The notes: generated by a model from the sequence alone, not told the origin. Counted from the stretch's first letter, positions 9,861 through 19,616 are shown. The stretch: 64,000 bases of DNA from Mesorhizobium sp. B1-1-8 (GCF_006442795.2 NZ_CP083956.1:4627501-4691500), one strand, 5' to 3'. Program-made: numbers and translations.

Positions 9861-10150
9861 AGATCGTCTGGTCAGCCCTCGCGCTTTCGGATCGTGATGC
9901 GATATTCACGCATATCGAAGCAGACAACCCCACGGCCGCGATCGTTATCGACGAGCGGATTGTCGCCGCGACCAGCCGTCTTCGTAACTTCCCCGAGAGC
10001 GGTCGGCCTGGCAGACTTGCGGGAACCCGAGAGCTTGTCATCGTCGGGACGTCATACGTCGCAGCCTATCAGCTGAACGAGGACACTGTTCGAATCCTGC
10101 GCGTGCTTCACGGAGCGCAGCGTTGGCCAGACGATCTGCCAGCCGGCTGA
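9857..10150 (+). CDS. RelE/ParE-family toxin
   Basis: The 97-residue protein begins with a TTG at 9857 that overlaps the antitoxin stop (TTGA), giving translational coupling. The sequence KIVWSALALSDRDAIFTHIE, then RLRNFPESGRPGRLAGTRELVI and a C-terminal RILRVLHGAQRWP, is the usual ParE/RelE fold signature. It is closer to ParE-like plasmid-stabilisation proteins than to mRNA-cutting RelE, so gyrase inhibition or mRNA cleavage cannot be told apart here. It converges on gmk across a 37-base gap. Confidence 0.87.
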   Translation: MKIVWSALALSDRDAIFTHIEADNPTAAIVIDERIVAATSRLRNFPESGRPGRLAGTRELVIVGTSYVAAYQLNEDTVRILRVLHGAQRWPDDLPAG

Positions 10151-10165
10151 CGCGACCTACGTCGC

Positions 10166-10185
10166 TCCGGCGAAAGGGCGCCGGA
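10166..10185. terminator. Hairpin between convergent relE-like gene and gmk
   Basis: TCCGGCG/CGCCGGA, a perfect 7-bp stem with a 6-base loop, lies between two convergent genes. No U-tract follows on either strand, so it may be a weak bidirectional terminator or only a processing block. Confidence 0.4.
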
Positions 10186-10187
10186 CC

Positions 10188-10862
10188 TCACTCCGCCTTC
10201 TCGTCCAGCAGCCCCGAAACAAAATCGAACAATCCCGGCCGCCGGTCGCGCCGAAGCCGCTCGGCGGTGACGATGGCGCGCACCTCGGCGAAGGCGCGGT
10301 CGAGATCGTCGTTGACGATGACGAAGTCGTATTCCTTCCAGTGCTCGATCTCGAGGCGGGCATTCTTCAGCCTGGTCTCGATGACCTGCTCCTGGTCCTC
10401 GGCGCGGCGCTTCAGGCGCGCCTTCAATTCCTTCATTGACGGCGGCAGGATGAAGATCGAGACGATGTCAGCGCGCATCTTCTCCTTCAGCTGCTCGGCG
10501 CCCTGCCAGTCGATGTCGAAAAGCATGTCGCGGCCTTCGGCCAGCGCCAGTTCCGCCGGCTCGCGCGGCGTCGCATAGCAATTGCCGTGGACCTCAGCCC
10601 ATTCGAGCAGGGCGTCGGAATCGCGCAGCCGCTCGAACTCGCGCATGGTGCGGAAATGGTAGTGGACGCCTTCGATCTCGGAGCCGCGGCGCGGCCTGGT
10701 GGTGACGGAAACCGACAGCTCCAGGCCTGAATCGCTTTCCAGCAGATTGCGCGCGATCGTCGACTTGCCGGCGCCGGACGGCGACGACAGCACCAGCATC
10801 AGCCCGCGGCGGCGGATGCGGGAGCCCATATCCCTGGCAGCCATCGGTTCCTTGGCAACCAT
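10188..10862 (-). CDS. gmk: Guanylate kinase
   Basis: Phosphorylates GMP to GDP with ATP. I chose the ATG at 10862 because GGAG stands about ten bases upstream and the start lies just past the yicC stop; it gives 224 residues ([20 protein letters not shown]). Two later ATGs (10844, 10829) would also keep the kinase core. The P-loop [10 protein letters not shown], the GMP-binding [19 protein letters not shown] and VHGNCYATP, and [10 protein letters not shown] are all present. It is the last gene of the yicC-gmk pair. Confidence 0.95.
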   Translation of the reverse strand: MVAKEPMAARDMGSRIRRRGLMLVLSSPSGAGKSTIARNLLESDSGLELSVSVTTRPRRGSEIEGVHYHFRTMREFERLRDSDALLEWAEVHGNCYATPREPAELALAEGRDMLFDIDWQGAEQLKEKMRADIVSIFILPPSMKELKARLKRRAEDQEQVIETRLKNARLEIEHWKEYDFVIVNDDLDRAFAEVRAIVTAERLRRDRRPGLFDFVSGLLDEKAE

Positions 10863-10867
10863 CCCGG

Positions 10868-11758
10868 TCACTCCAGATTCTGGACCTGTTCGCGAAACTG
10901 ATCGACCACCGCCTTGAGCTCCAGACCGATCGCGGTGACCGCGGCGGCGTTCGACTTGGAGCATAGCGTATTCGATTCGCGGTTGAACTCCTGCGCCAGA
11001 AAATCGAGCTTGCGGCCGATGGCGCCGCCGCTTTGAAGCAATATTCGCCCCGCCGCTACATGCGTCTTCAGCCGGTCGATCTCCTCTCGGATATCAGCCT
11101 TGGTGGCCAGGAAGGCTGCCTCCTGGTGCAGCCGGATGCTGTCCAGGTTGGCGGAGGCATCCATCAGCAGGCGCACCTGCTCGGCGATGCGCTCGCGGAT
11201 TGCCGCGGGCTCGCGCGACGGGTCGGCCTCGGCCTTCAGCGTCAGCGCCTCGATGGTGTCGATGTGGCCGGAAAGCAGCGCGCGCAGTGCTTCGCCCTCG
11301 CTCTGCCGTGCCTGCTCCAGCCCGCCGAGCGCAGCCTCGAGCGCCGACAGGATGGCGGCATCAAGGGTTGCGCGTTCTTCCTCGGTTTCGGCCCGTTCTG
11401 GAATGTCGAGGACGCCGCGCAGCGCCAGCAGCCCGTCGGCGGTGGCCGGCTGGGTGCCGAACTGCTCGTGCACGCGTTTTGCCAGCCCGGCGAGATCCTT
11501 GAGGAAAGCTTCGTTGACCACCGGCTGCGCCTGCTGGGCAGCGGCGCGGCCGACATTGAGTGTCGCCTGGAAATTGCCGCGCGCGAAGCGCTTCTGTACC
11601 GTCTGCCTGACGGCTGTCTCCAGCCGGTCGAAGCCTTGCGGCAATCTCAGCCTGATCTCGGCGCTCTTGCCGTTGACCGATTTCACCTCCCAGGCGATCG
11701 ACGTGCCGTCGCGTTCGGCGACGGAACGCGCGAAACCGGTCATGCTCTGCACGTTCAT
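10868..11758 (-). CDS. yicC: YicC/YloC-family endoribonuclease
   Basis: The 296-residue protein opens with [12 protein letters not shown], the family signature, and ends with [15 protein letters not shown], the usual C-terminus. YicC proteins have been reported as RNases that act on small RNAs and mRNA in E. coli and B. subtilis relatives; the substrate here is unknown. The gene lies between mltG and gmk and its stop is five bases from the gmk start, so the two are probably co-translated. Confidence 0.9.
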   Translation of the reverse strand: MNVQSMTGFARSVAERDGTSIAWEVKSVNGKSAEIRLRLPQGFDRLETAVRQTVQKRFARGNFQATLNVGRAAAQQAQPVVNEAFLKDLAGLAKRVHEQFGTQPATADGLLALRGVLDIPERAETEEERATLDAAILSALEAALGGLEQARQSEGEALRALLSGHIDTIEALTLKAEADPSREPAAIRERIAEQVRLLMDASANLDSIRLHQEAAFLATKADIREEIDRLKTHVAAGRILLQSGGAIGRKLDFLAQEFNRESNTLCSKSNAAAVTAIGLELKAVVDQFREQVQNLE

Positions 11759-11905
11759 CCTAGCAACCCCTGTCGCAGGATCGGGTTCGGTCCGATCATG
11801 CGCGCCCCCATGAAACGCCGGACCTGCGGTCCGGCGGCGGATGCTTTCCTCAAAACATGAATATCGCCGCGCGTCAAAGGACGCGTGGGTGGATAGCGGC
11901 GCGCC

Positions 11906-13168
11906 CTATTGGGCGGCGTCGCCGCCTGCGTCGCCATTCTCACCGCCGTCGGCGGCATCGCCGTTGCCGTTGGCGCCGCCGCCGGTGCCGTCATCGGGAG
12001 CGGCAGGCGCCGTCGTCTGGCCGGGGGCCTTGGCGGCGGCGTCGGCCTGCTTTTTCTGCAGCGCCCGGTAGCGGGCGACGTTCTGATTGTGCTCTTCCAG
12101 CGTCGCGGCAAAGACATGGCCGCCATTGCCGTCGGCGACGAAATAGAGATCGTCGGTCTTCGACGGATTGGCTACCGCCTCGAGCGCCGCGCGGCCGGGG
12201 CAGGCGATCGGCGTCGGCGGCAGCCCCTTGATCAGATAGGTGTTGTAAGGGGTCTGCTTGTCGATGTCCGACTGGTAGATCGGGCGGTCGGCCGGTTTGC
12301 CCTTGCCGCCGAAGAGGCCGTAGATGATGGTCGGGTCCGACTGCAGGCGCATGCCCTTGGCCAGCCGGTTGAGGAAGACTGCGGCGACGCGCGAGCGCTC
12401 GTCACCCCTTCCCGTCTCCTTCTCGACGATCGAGGCCAGTGTGACGAAATCCTCGATGTTGGCGATCGGAAGGTCGGGCGCGCGATGGGCCCAAACGTCC
12501 TCAACGAGCTTCTTCTGATCGGCCAGCAGCTTTTCGACCATCTGCTGCCTGGTCGCGCCGCGTGTAAAGCGCAGCGTGTCGGTGGCAATGCTGCCCTCCG
12601 GCGGCAAGGTCGCCGGCACGTCGCCGGTCAGCGCGTCCTGGTCGGCGATGCGCATAAGCGCCTGCTCGACCGTCAGCCCTTCGGGAATCGTCAGCGAGTA
12701 CATGACCGACTTGCCGCTTTTTAATAGATCCATGATGTCGTGCATCGAGGCGCGCGGCTTGATGGCGTATTCGCCGGCCTTCAGCGCGGAATCATTGCCG
12801 GTGGCGCGCACGCCAAGCCTGAAGATACGGGCATCGCTGATCAGGCCGCGCCGTTCCAGCTGGTCGGCGATATCCTGAACGCCGGTGCTCGGCTTGACCA
12901 GGAAAGTGTCGCCATTGGCCGACGGGCCGGGTTCGTCGAAAGCCTGCTTGCCGAAATAGACCGCGGCGCCGGCGGCAAGCACAACCAGCATCACCACCGA
13001 GATGAAGAAATTGAGGAACACGACGATCTGGCTGCGCGAGGCGCGGGAGCGCTTCGGCGGCGGTGTGCCGGTTTCAGGACGCAGCGCCTCGGCTGCTGTC
13101 TTGGGCATGATCGGTCCCTGCGTCTGACGCTGCCCGAATTCCCCGCCGCCGCCCGCATTTGTGTTCAT
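11906..13168 (-). CDS. mltG: Endolytic murein transglycosylase MltG
   Basis: Inner-membrane lytic transglycosylase that cuts nascent glycan strands and sets their length. The 420-residue protein has a short cytoplasmic N-terminus, one membrane helix at about residues 46-72 (IVVFLNFFISVVMLVVLAAG), a LysM-like domain, and the YceG domain with the catalytic Glu in ASIVEKETGRGDERSRVAAVF and the conserved SDPTIIYGL and PYNTYLIKGLPPTPI. The last 60 residues are a low-complexity Ala/Gly/Asp tail. It is downstream of fabF in the usual order, separated by a repeat. Confidence 0.95.
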   Translation of the reverse strand: MNTNAGGGGEFGQRQTQGPIMPKTAAEALRPETGTPPPKRSRASRSQIVVFLNFFISVVMLVVLAAGAAVYFGKQAFDEPGPSANGDTFLVKPSTGVQDIADQLERRGLISDARIFRLGVRATGNDSALKAGEYAIKPRASMHDIMDLLKSGKSVMYSLTIPEGLTVEQALMRIADQDALTGDVPATLPPEGSIATDTLRFTRGATRQQMVEKLLADQKKLVEDVWAHRAPDLPIANIEDFVTLASIVEKETGRGDERSRVAAVFLNRLAKGMRLQSDPTIIYGLFGGKGKPADRPIYQSDIDKQTPYNTYLIKGLPPTPIACPGRAALEAVANPSKTDDLYFVADGNGGHVFAATLEEHNQNVARYRALQKKQADAAAKAPGQTTAPAAPDDGTGGGANGNGDAADGGENGDAGGDAAQ

Positions 13169-13273
13169 GGCGCCCTACCGTCTCATCTTGCAACGAATCC
13201 CCCAGTAGAACACTAGGGAAGAATTTGGCAAAAATGACGGCAGTTGGCGGGCCTGCCGGTTATCTGTTTCTGC

Positions 13274-13317
13274 GCAATTCCCGACGGAAAACCGCTGCGC
13301 ACTTTCCCTGGAATTGC
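13274..13317. repeat. Palindromic intergenic repeat, family B, copy 1
   Basis: A 44-bp element with arms GCAATTC/GAATTGC and the internal core AAACCGCTGCGCACTTT, between mltG and fabF. A second copy is at 30634-30679. The core resembles that of the family A repeats although the arms differ. Confidence 0.8.
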
Positions 13318-13330
13318 TTCGGCCGGCTGG

Positions 13331-14593
13331 TCAGCCATTGTAACGCTGGAAGACGAGCGAGGCGTTGGTGCCGCCGAAGCCAAAGGAATTCGACAGCGCC
13401 ACATCGATCTGGCGCTGGCGTGGCTTGTTGGGCACGAGATCGATCGCCGTCTCGCGTTCCGGATTGTCGAGGTTGATGGTGGCGGGGGCAACGTTGTCGC
13501 GGATGGCGAGGATCGAAAAGATCGCCTCGGCGGCACCGGCGGCGCCGAGCAGATGGCCGATCGACGACTTGGTCGACGACATCGAGATCTTCGAGGCGGC
13601 ATTGCCGACCAGCCGCTCGACGGCGCCGAGCTCGATCGTGTCGGCCATGGTCGAGGTGCCGTGCGCGTTGATGTAGTCGACATCGGCGGGCGATAGCTTT
13701 GCCCGGTTCAGCGCCGCCGTCATGCAGCGGAAGGCGCCGTCGCCATCCTCGGCCGGAGCGGTGATGTGATAGGCATCGCCGGTCAGGCCGTAGCCTGTGA
13801 CCTCGGCATAGATTTTAGCGCCGCGCGCCTTGGCGTGCTCGAGCTCTTCGAGGACGACGACGCCGGCCCCCTCGCCCATGACGAAGCCGTCGCGGTCCCG
13901 GTCATAGGGGCGCGAGGCGGTTTGCGGCGCATCGTTGCGGTCGGTGGAGAGCGCGCGGCATGCGGCGAAGCCGGCGATCGACAGCCGCGTTATCGGCGCC
14001 TCGGCGCCGCCGGCCACCATGACGTCGGCATCGCCCCACATGATCAGCCGGGCGGCGTCGCCGATGGCGTGCGCACCGGTCGAGCAGGCGGTGACGACCG
14101 CATGGTTCGGGCCTTTCAGGCCGTGGCGGATGGAAACCTGGCCGGAGACAAGGTTGATGATCTGGCCGGGAATGAAGAACGGGCTGATGCGGCGCGGGCC
14201 GCGCTCCTTGAGGATCATGGCATTCTCGGCGATGCCGTCGATGCCGCCGATACCGGAGCCGATCAGCACGCCGGTGGCGCACTGATCCTCATAGGTCTCG
14301 GGCTTCCAGCCGGCATCGGCCAGCGCCTCATCGGCGGCCGCGATGCCATAAAGGATGAAGTCGCCGATCTTGCGTAATTCCTTCGGCTCGAGCACGGCCT
14401 CCGGATTGAAGGTGCCGTCGGAGCCGTCGCCGCGTGGAATGACATGGGCGATCTTGCAGGCAAGATCGTCCACCTCGAATTCGGTGACGCGGCGGGCGGC
14501 GCTGCGGCCGGAGAGCAGCTCCTTCCAGCTGTGCTCGAAGCCCATGCCGAATGGCGAAAGCAGGCCAAGGCCCGTGACGACGACACGCTTCAT
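13331..14593 (-). CDS. fabF: 3-oxoacyl-ACP synthase II
   Basis: Condensing enzyme that extends acyl-ACP with malonyl-ACP in type II fatty acid synthesis. The ATG at 14593 (MKRVVVTGLGLLSPFG) is preceded by AAGGA and gives 420 residues. The Cys-His-His triad is visible: Cys in VVTACSTGAHAIG, His in NAHGTSTMADTIE and His in SSIGHLLGAAGA. It lies 34 bases downstream of acpP, which carries its substrate. Confidence 0.96.
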   Translation of the reverse strand: MKRVVVTGLGLLSPFGMGFEHSWKELLSGRSAARRVTEFEVDDLACKIAHVIPRGDGSDGTFNPEAVLEPKELRKIGDFILYGIAAADEALADAGWKPETYEDQCATGVLIGSGIGGIDGIAENAMILKERGPRRISPFFIPGQIINLVSGQVSIRHGLKGPNHAVVTACSTGAHAIGDAARLIMWGDADVMVAGGAEAPITRLSIAGFAACRALSTDRNDAPQTASRPYDRDRDGFVMGEGAGVVVLEELEHAKARGAKIYAEVTGYGLTGDAYHITAPAEDGDGAFRCMTAALNRAKLSPADVDYINAHGTSTMADTIELGAVERLVGNAASKISMSSTKSSIGHLLGAAGAAEAIFSILAIRDNVAPATINLDNPERETAIDLVPNKPRQRQIDVALSNSFGFGGTNASLVFQRYNG

Positions 14594-14627
14594 CGCAGGT
14601 CCTTCCCGATGGTGCCTGCGAAACGCC

Positions 14628-14864
14628 TCAGGCCGAAGCCTTGTCGATGTACTTGACGGCATCGCCGACGGTCAGGATAGTCTCGGCCGCATCGTCGGGA
14701 ATCTCGACGCCGAACTCTTCTTCGAACGCCATGACGAGCTCAACCGTATCGAGGCTGTCCGCGCCCAGATCGTCGATGAAGCTCGCCTGCTCCGTCACTT
14801 TGTCGGCATCGACGCCGAGATGCTCGATGACGATCTTCTTGACGCGCTCTGCGGTGTCACTCAT
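14628..14864 (-). CDS. acpP: Acyl carrier protein
   Basis: Small acidic carrier for growing acyl chains. The ATG at 14864 gives the standard 78-residue protein [18 protein letters not shown]; an ATG three codons upstream is less typical. Ser37 in [10 protein letters not shown] is the phosphopantetheine attachment site. A 213-base gap separates it from fabG, so acpP-fabF probably has its own promoter, as expected for a very abundant protein. Confidence 0.97.
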   Translation of the reverse strand: MSDTAERVKKIVIEHLGVDADKVTEQASFIDDLGADSLDTVELVMAFEEEFGVEIPDDAAETILTVGDAVKYIDKASA

Positions 14865-15077
14865 TTGGGGCATCCTCGTCTTATGTTGTGTTGTCTTCGT
14901 TAGCGGGCGGAATGCCGCTAATCAAGCTGAAATATGGTCCTGCGGGAAACGCAACGCCACAGCACCGGTTTTTGCCCGAACCGCCGGGTTGCCGGCCGCA
15001 TTACACGAAAAAAAGCCGAGGTCCAAGCCGAAATGGCTGTTTTCACAAGCGCTGACCTTGGCGCTCGACCCTGTCCG

Positions 15078-15815
15078 TCAGATCATCGCCATGCCGCCAT
15101 TCACGTGAATGGTCTGGCCGGTGACATAGGCCGCCTCGTTGGAAGCCAGATAAGCGACGGCGGACGCGACTTCGGCGCCGGTGCCCATGCGCCGGGTCGG
15201 GATCGCCGCCATGATCGCTTCCTTCTGCTTGTCGTTGAGCTTGCCGGTCATGGCCGATTCGATGAAGCCCGGGGCGACACAGTTGACGGTGATGTTGCGG
15301 GTGGCGATCTCCTGCGCCAGCGACTTGGAAAAGCCGATCATGCCGGCCTTGGAGGCGCAGTAGTTGGTCTGGCCGGGATTGCCGGTGACGCCGACCACCG
15401 AGGTGATGTTGATGATGCGGCCATGGCGGCGGCGCATCATCGGGTGCGTCAGCTCGCGGGTGAGACGGAACACGGCAGAAAGGTTCACCTCGATCACTGA
15501 ATCCCAGTCTGCGTCCGACATGCGCACGAACAGTCCGTCCTTGGTGATGCCGGCATTGTTGACCAGGATGTCGACGCCTTCGAGATCGGCTTCCGCTTTC
15601 TGGCCGAGCGCCTTGACCGCATCGCGGTTGGTCAGATCCGCCGGAAACAGTTTTACGCGCTCGCCCAGCTCGCCGGCGAGCGCCTCGAGCTTCTCGACGC
15701 GGGTGCCGTGCAGGCCGACTATAGCGCCCTGGCTGTGCAGCACCCTGGCGATCGCCTCGCCGATGCCCCCCGATGCCCCCGTGACGAGCGCCTTGCGGCC
15801 GGTCAGTTCGAACAT
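15078..15815 (-). CDS. fabG: 3-oxoacyl-ACP reductase
   Basis: NADPH-dependent reductase that converts 3-oxoacyl-ACP to 3-hydroxyacyl-ACP. The 245-residue short-chain dehydrogenase has TGASGGIG at the nucleotide site, NNAG near residue 87, the Ser of ITSVVG, and the catalytic YCASK near 150. The closing ITVNCVAPGFIESAMT and YVTGQTIHVNGGMAMI are typical of FabG. It is between the broken antitoxin gene and acpP. Confidence 0.96.
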   Translation of the reverse strand: MFELTGRKALVTGASGGIGEAIARVLHSQGAIVGLHGTRVEKLEALAGELGERVKLFPADLTNRDAVKALGQKAEADLEGVDILVNNAGITKDGLFVRMSDADWDSVIEVNLSAVFRLTRELTHPMMRRRHGRIINITSVVGVTGNPGQTNYCASKAGMIGFSKSLAQEIATRNITVNCVAPGFIESAMTGKLNDKQKEAIMAAIPTRRMGTGAEVASAVAYLASNEAAYVTGQTIHVNGGMAMI

Positions 15816-15853
15816 TTTTTATTCCTCATTTCTCCGGGGCGCCTCGCGAGCGA

Positions 15854-16089
15854 TCACGGTTTCGTATACGTCATATCGTCCAGGTCACGCCAGAAGTCAG
15901 TGGATTTCAGGACGGGCCCTTCGCCGCGCCTGATCTGTTCCATAACCTCGGCGGCAGATGATAGTCCTCGAGGTCTTCCAGGCCGCGCGCAATGAAATCG
16001 CGAACATATTGAGCTTTGCTGCGACCGGTCGCCGCCAGACAATGGAGGCGCTGTTCGATATCGGCAGAGAGACGGATCGATGTGGGCAT
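15854..16089 (-). pseudogene. Frameshifted ribbon-helix-helix antitoxin (RelB/CopG-like), no partner toxin
   Basis: Reading from ATG 16089, the frame gives MPTSIRLSADIEQRLHCLA and then ARGLEDLEDYHL, an RHH antitoxin of a type common in rhizobia. After CATCTG the frame drifts into unrelated residues. In the next frame the sequence continues as AAEVMEQIRRGEGPVLKS and FWRDLDDMTYTKP, the normal C-terminal half of this family. Restoring one base near 15954/15955 (CTG[G]CCGCCGAG) would join the halves into a protein of about 78 residues. There is no toxin gene beside it; fabG begins 38 bases downstream. It is either a decayed orphan or a sequencing error. Confidence 0.78.
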
Positions 16090-16123
16090 GTCGCACCTGT
16101 CGATGAGGTTCCGAGTTACCTGC

Positions 16124-17065
16124 TTAACTCAAAGCAGCCAGCGCCGCCTCGACCTCTGCCGGCGTGCCGACGGCGCCGGTGGCGAGTTCGCGGTTGATGC
16201 GCCGCGCCAGGCCCGACAGCACCTTGCCGGCGCCGACCTCGTAGAGCGTCGTAATGCCGTTCTGGCCCAACCATTCAATCGTCTCGCGCCAGCGCACCCT
16301 GGCGATCACCTGCTCCACCAGGCGACGGGCGATCTCGTCCGGGTCGCTGGTCGGAGTGACGGTGACGTTGGAGACGATGGAAACGACCGGAGCGCTTTTC
16401 GCCACGCCGGCCAGAGCCTCGCGCATGATGTCTGCGGCCGGCGTCATCAGCGCCGAATGGAAGGGCGCCGAGACCTGCAGCATCAGTGCCCGCTTGGCGC
16501 CCTTTTCGGTGCACAGCTTTGCCGCCAGCTCGACGGCCGCCTTGGCGCCGGAAATGACCAGCTGGCCGCCGCCATTGTCGTTGGCGATCTGGCAAACCGA
16601 TCCTTTGGCGGCCTCGGCGCAGGCGGCTTCGACATCGGCCTGCTCCAGCCCGATGATTGCGGCCATGGCGCCCTCGCCCGCCGGCACGGCAGCCTGCATG
16701 GCATTGCCGCGGATGCGCAGCAGCCGCGCGGCATCGCCGACCGAGATGAAGCCGGCCGCCGCAAGCGCCGAATATTCGCCCAGCGAATGCCCGGCGACGT
16801 AGGCCACCTTGTCTTTCAGCGAAAACCCGCGCGATTCCAGCGCCCTGAGCGCCGCCAGAGACACCGCCATCAGCGCCGGCTGGGCGTTGGCGGTCAAGGT
16901 GAGCGTCTCTTCCGGACCCTCCCAGATCAGCTTCGACAGCTTTTCGCCAAGTGCGGCGTCGACTTCCTCGAACACCTCGCGCGCCTCAGGGAACGCATCC
17001 GCAAGGTCCTTGCCCATGCCGACGGACTGACTGCCCTGTCCCGGAAAGGTGAATGCGACGGCCAT
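16124..17065 (-). CDS. fabD: Malonyl-CoA:ACP transacylase
   Basis: Transfers malonyl groups from CoA to ACP, supplying the extender unit for FabF and FabH. The ATG at 17065 (MAVAFTFPGQGSQSVGMGKDL) gives 313 residues. The active-site Ser is in GHSLGEYSALAAAG near residue 92, and the catalytic His follows in APFHSALM near 200. It heads the fabD-fabG-acpP-fabF series, with a 280-base promoter region upstream that it shares with the divergent transferase gene. Confidence 0.96.
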   Translation of the reverse strand: MAVAFTFPGQGSQSVGMGKDLADAFPEAREVFEEVDAALGEKLSKLIWEGPEETLTLTANAQPALMAVSLAALRALESRGFSLKDKVAYVAGHSLGEYSALAAAGFISVGDAARLLRIRGNAMQAAVPAGEGAMAAIIGLEQADVEAACAEAAKGSVCQIANDNGGGQLVISGAKAAVELAAKLCTEKGAKRALMLQVSAPFHSALMTPAADIMREALAGVAKSAPVVSIVSNVTVTPTSDPDEIARRLVEQVIARVRWRETIEWLGQNGITTLYEVGAGKVLSGLARRINRELATGAVGTPAEVEAALAALS

Positions 17066-17344
17066 TGGGGATCTCTCCAGAGGCTGGTTTTCTCCTGCCT
17101 GTGACGCAAGGCGGACCGCCAAGTCAACCCCGCGGGCAGGGATTCAGGCCTCGATTCGGCACGAAATCGCGGTGAGAGTCCCTATTCCAAAAGACTTTTT
17201 GCCCGATCACACCTGATGAAAACCGCTCACGAATCGTTTGCTGGCTCTTCTTATTTCCGCCACAGGCGCTAGCTTCGCGTGACGTTTCGATGACAGAACC
17301 GTGACGTCAATTGGCAAAGTGTTGCGCGGGACTGGGGAAGTGAC

Positions 17345-19273
17345 GTGGCAAGGATCAGGAAAGGCGCGGCCAAGCCCGTGCCGCAGTTCTTGGAAGACGA
17401 TCCGTCCACCGGCTATCTGCCGGGACGAAGATGGCCGATCGTCCGCTACGCGCTCGCCACCCTGCTTGCCTCGGTGCTTTTGGTGTTCGCCATCGAATGG
17501 ATCGTGCGCGGCGATTTCCTCGGCACGGTCGATTTCTTCCTGCAACCGTTCAAGCCGGGCTGGACCACCATCGTCGTCTTCGCCCTGGTGCTGGTGGGCT
17601 TGGACGCCATGCTCGGCCGCAGCCATCAGGGCCTGATGATCGTGGCGCCTCTGACGCTGGCGCTGGCCTTTGTCGGCCACCAGAAATCGCACTATCTCGG
17701 CGATCCGCTCTATCCGACCGATTTCCTCTATGCACGCCAGATCATGGCGCTAATGCCGCTCCTGGTGCGCGAGCGGCCGTGGACCGCCGCGCTGCTTGTG
17801 GCAGGGATCGTCGCCGGCCTGACGTTGCTCGTCTGTGGCTGGCGGCTGTGGCGCCGCCGGGTGCCGGTCCTTAGCCGCAAGGGGCGGCTGGCGCGGCTGA
17901 TGCTGACGGTGCCGTTGCTCGCCTTCTTCGTCTCGATCATGGACTACGCCACTTTCTCGTGGACGCGCGACCGGCTGCAGATCATCCCGATGATGTGGGA
18001 CCAGAAGGAGAACTACGCCTCCAACGGTTTTGCGCTGGCTTTCGCGCTCAACGTGCCGATGGCGCATGTCGCGGCGCCGCCGGGCTATTCCGAAAAGACG
18101 ATGGATGGCATCAAGCGGCCCGGGGTGACGGCCTCGGTGCCCAACGAGAAGCCCGACATCATTGTCGTGATGAGCGAATCCTTCTGGGATCCGACCGAAT
18201 TGCCCGGCGTCACCATCAAGCCCGATCCGATCCCGACGGTGCGGGGGCTGCGCTCGGGCTCGATGTTCTCGCCGGAATTCGGCGGCATGACCGCCAATAT
18301 CGAGTTCGAGGCACTGACCGGCTTCTCCAACGCCTTCCTGCCTGCGGGCTCGATCCCCTACCAGCAATATGTGCGCACGCAGACGCCGTCGCTGGCGACC
18401 TTCCTGAAGAGCCAGGGCTACAAGGCGCACGCCATCCATCCGGGCACCAACTGGTTCTGGAATCGCGGCGCCGTCTATGCCGATTTCGGTTTCAACGACT
18501 TCAAATCCGAAGAGACGCTGCCGCCGATGCAAAAGCGGGGGCCGCTGGCTTCCGACGCGGCGATGACCGACGAGATCATCCGCGAGGCCGATGGCAGCGC
18601 GGGCCCGGTGTTTCTGTTCGCCGTCAGCCTGCAAAACCACGGCCCCTACGAACCCTATCGCTATGACAACCCGACCCACACGGTCGACGCGCCGATCAGC
18701 TCCTGGGCCCGGGAATCGCTGCTCTCCTACGCCGAGGGTTCGGCCGATGCCGATCGCGGCCTCGAGCGGCTGATCGACTGGGCAAAGAAGCGCGAGCGGC
18801 CGACCATCGTCGCCTTCTTCGGCGACCATCTGCCGCCGCTCGGGCCGGTCTACGTCGAGACCGGCTTTCTCAAGGATAATGTGGCGCCACGCCGGGAGCC
18901 GACGCCCGAGGCGGCGCTCGATCATCACGACACGCCGCTGATCATCTGGTCGAACCGCTCCGGCCCGGTCGAGCATCTGGGCTCGATAAGCCCGAGTTTC
19001 CTGCCCTACCACATCCTCACCACAGCGGGGATCACGCATCCATATTATACCGGCTTCCTCGGCGCATTGCGCGAGCACTACCGGGTGGTCGACCGCAACC
19101 TTCTGCTTTCGCCCTCCGGCGAGGCGACGCCCGATTGGGCGAGGCAGAAGCAGGTCGATCCGCAGATCAACGACTTCCGGCTGATCCAATACGACATGAT
19201 GTTCGGCAAACGCCACGTAGCACCGGACTTCTTCCCGGAGACGGTGAACAGGCCGGTCGCGCATACGAGCTGA
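17345..19273 (+). CDS. LTA-synthase-like phosphoglycerol/phosphoethanolamine transferase
   Basis: Inner-membrane protein of the alkaline phosphatase/sulfatase superfamily. A GTG start at 17345 gives 642 residues. About five membrane helices fill residues 30-225, then a periplasmic catalytic domain begins at KPDIIVVMSESFWDP. The nucleophile Thr is in the block GGMTANIEFEALTGF, and the metal-binding DH is in AFFGDHLPPLGP. The layout matches LtaS/OpgB and rhizobial CgmB-type enzymes that decorate cyclic beta-glucans with phosphoglycerol; which substrate is used cannot be told from sequence. It is a single gene, divergent from fabD. Confidence 0.85.
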   Translation: MARIRKGAAKPVPQFLEDDPSTGYLPGRRWPIVRYALATLLASVLLVFAIEWIVRGDFLGTVDFFLQPFKPGWTTIVVFALVLVGLDAMLGRSHQGLMIVAPLTLALAFVGHQKSHYLGDPLYPTDFLYARQIMALMPLLVRERPWTAALLVAGIVAGLTLLVCGWRLWRRRVPVLSRKGRLARLMLTVPLLAFFVSIMDYATFSWTRDRLQIIPMMWDQKENYASNGFALAFALNVPMAHVAAPPGYSEKTMDGIKRPGVTASVPNEKPDIIVVMSESFWDPTELPGVTIKPDPIPTVRGLRSGSMFSPEFGGMTANIEFEALTGFSNAFLPAGSIPYQQYVRTQTPSLATFLKSQGYKAHAIHPGTNWFWNRGAVYADFGFNDFKSEETLPPMQKRGPLASDAAMTDEIIREADGSAGPVFLFAVSLQNHGPYEPYRYDNPTHTVDAPISSWARESLLSYAEGSADADRGLERLIDWAKKRERPTIVAFFGDHLPPLGPVYVETGFLKDNVAPRREPTPEAALDHHDTPLIIWSNRSGPVEHLGSISPSFLPYHILTTAGITHPYYTGFLGALREHYRVVDRNLLLSPSGEATPDWARQKQVDPQINDFRLIQYDMMFGKRHVAPDFFPETVNRPVAHTS

Positions 19274-19616
19274 GTGGACAGCGGCGCGTGGCTGAGTCCG
19301 GGGCCGGGCGCGAATTTGTGGCCTTACGTTTCGGCTGCGCCACCTTGGACCCGGCCATCGCGCCATCTGTGCTTGCCTTCCCGGGGAATTGCTGTTAGAC
19401 GCCCGCAATCTGCCGGTCCTTGCTGGGGGCTGAACGGAGGGCCGTGACCTTTAAGGCCGCGTTGTGAAGCCAGAAGTGCTTCCGTCTCCCGTGTCTCCGC
19501 TCTCGACCGTCTCGTGATGCTCCTTTCTTCTCCGCCTTTCAGGCGGGTCGGACAAGTTGCAGAGGCTTAGCCGCGAGGGCCGGTGTGAGAGAAACGAAGA
19601 AAGGCACAAAGACATA
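19274..19616 (+). promoter_or_regulatory. Promoter and long leader of the rpsF-rpsR-rplI operon
   Basis: The 343-base region before rpsF has a plausible sigma-70-type promoter: CTTGCC at 19372-19377, 17 bases, then TTAGAC at 19395-19400. That would leave a leader of roughly 210 bases, long enough for autogenous control. A CCGCC/GGCGG hairpin sits near 19535. I cannot show that an S6:S18-binding structure is present. No gene is seen in this region. Confidence 0.35.
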
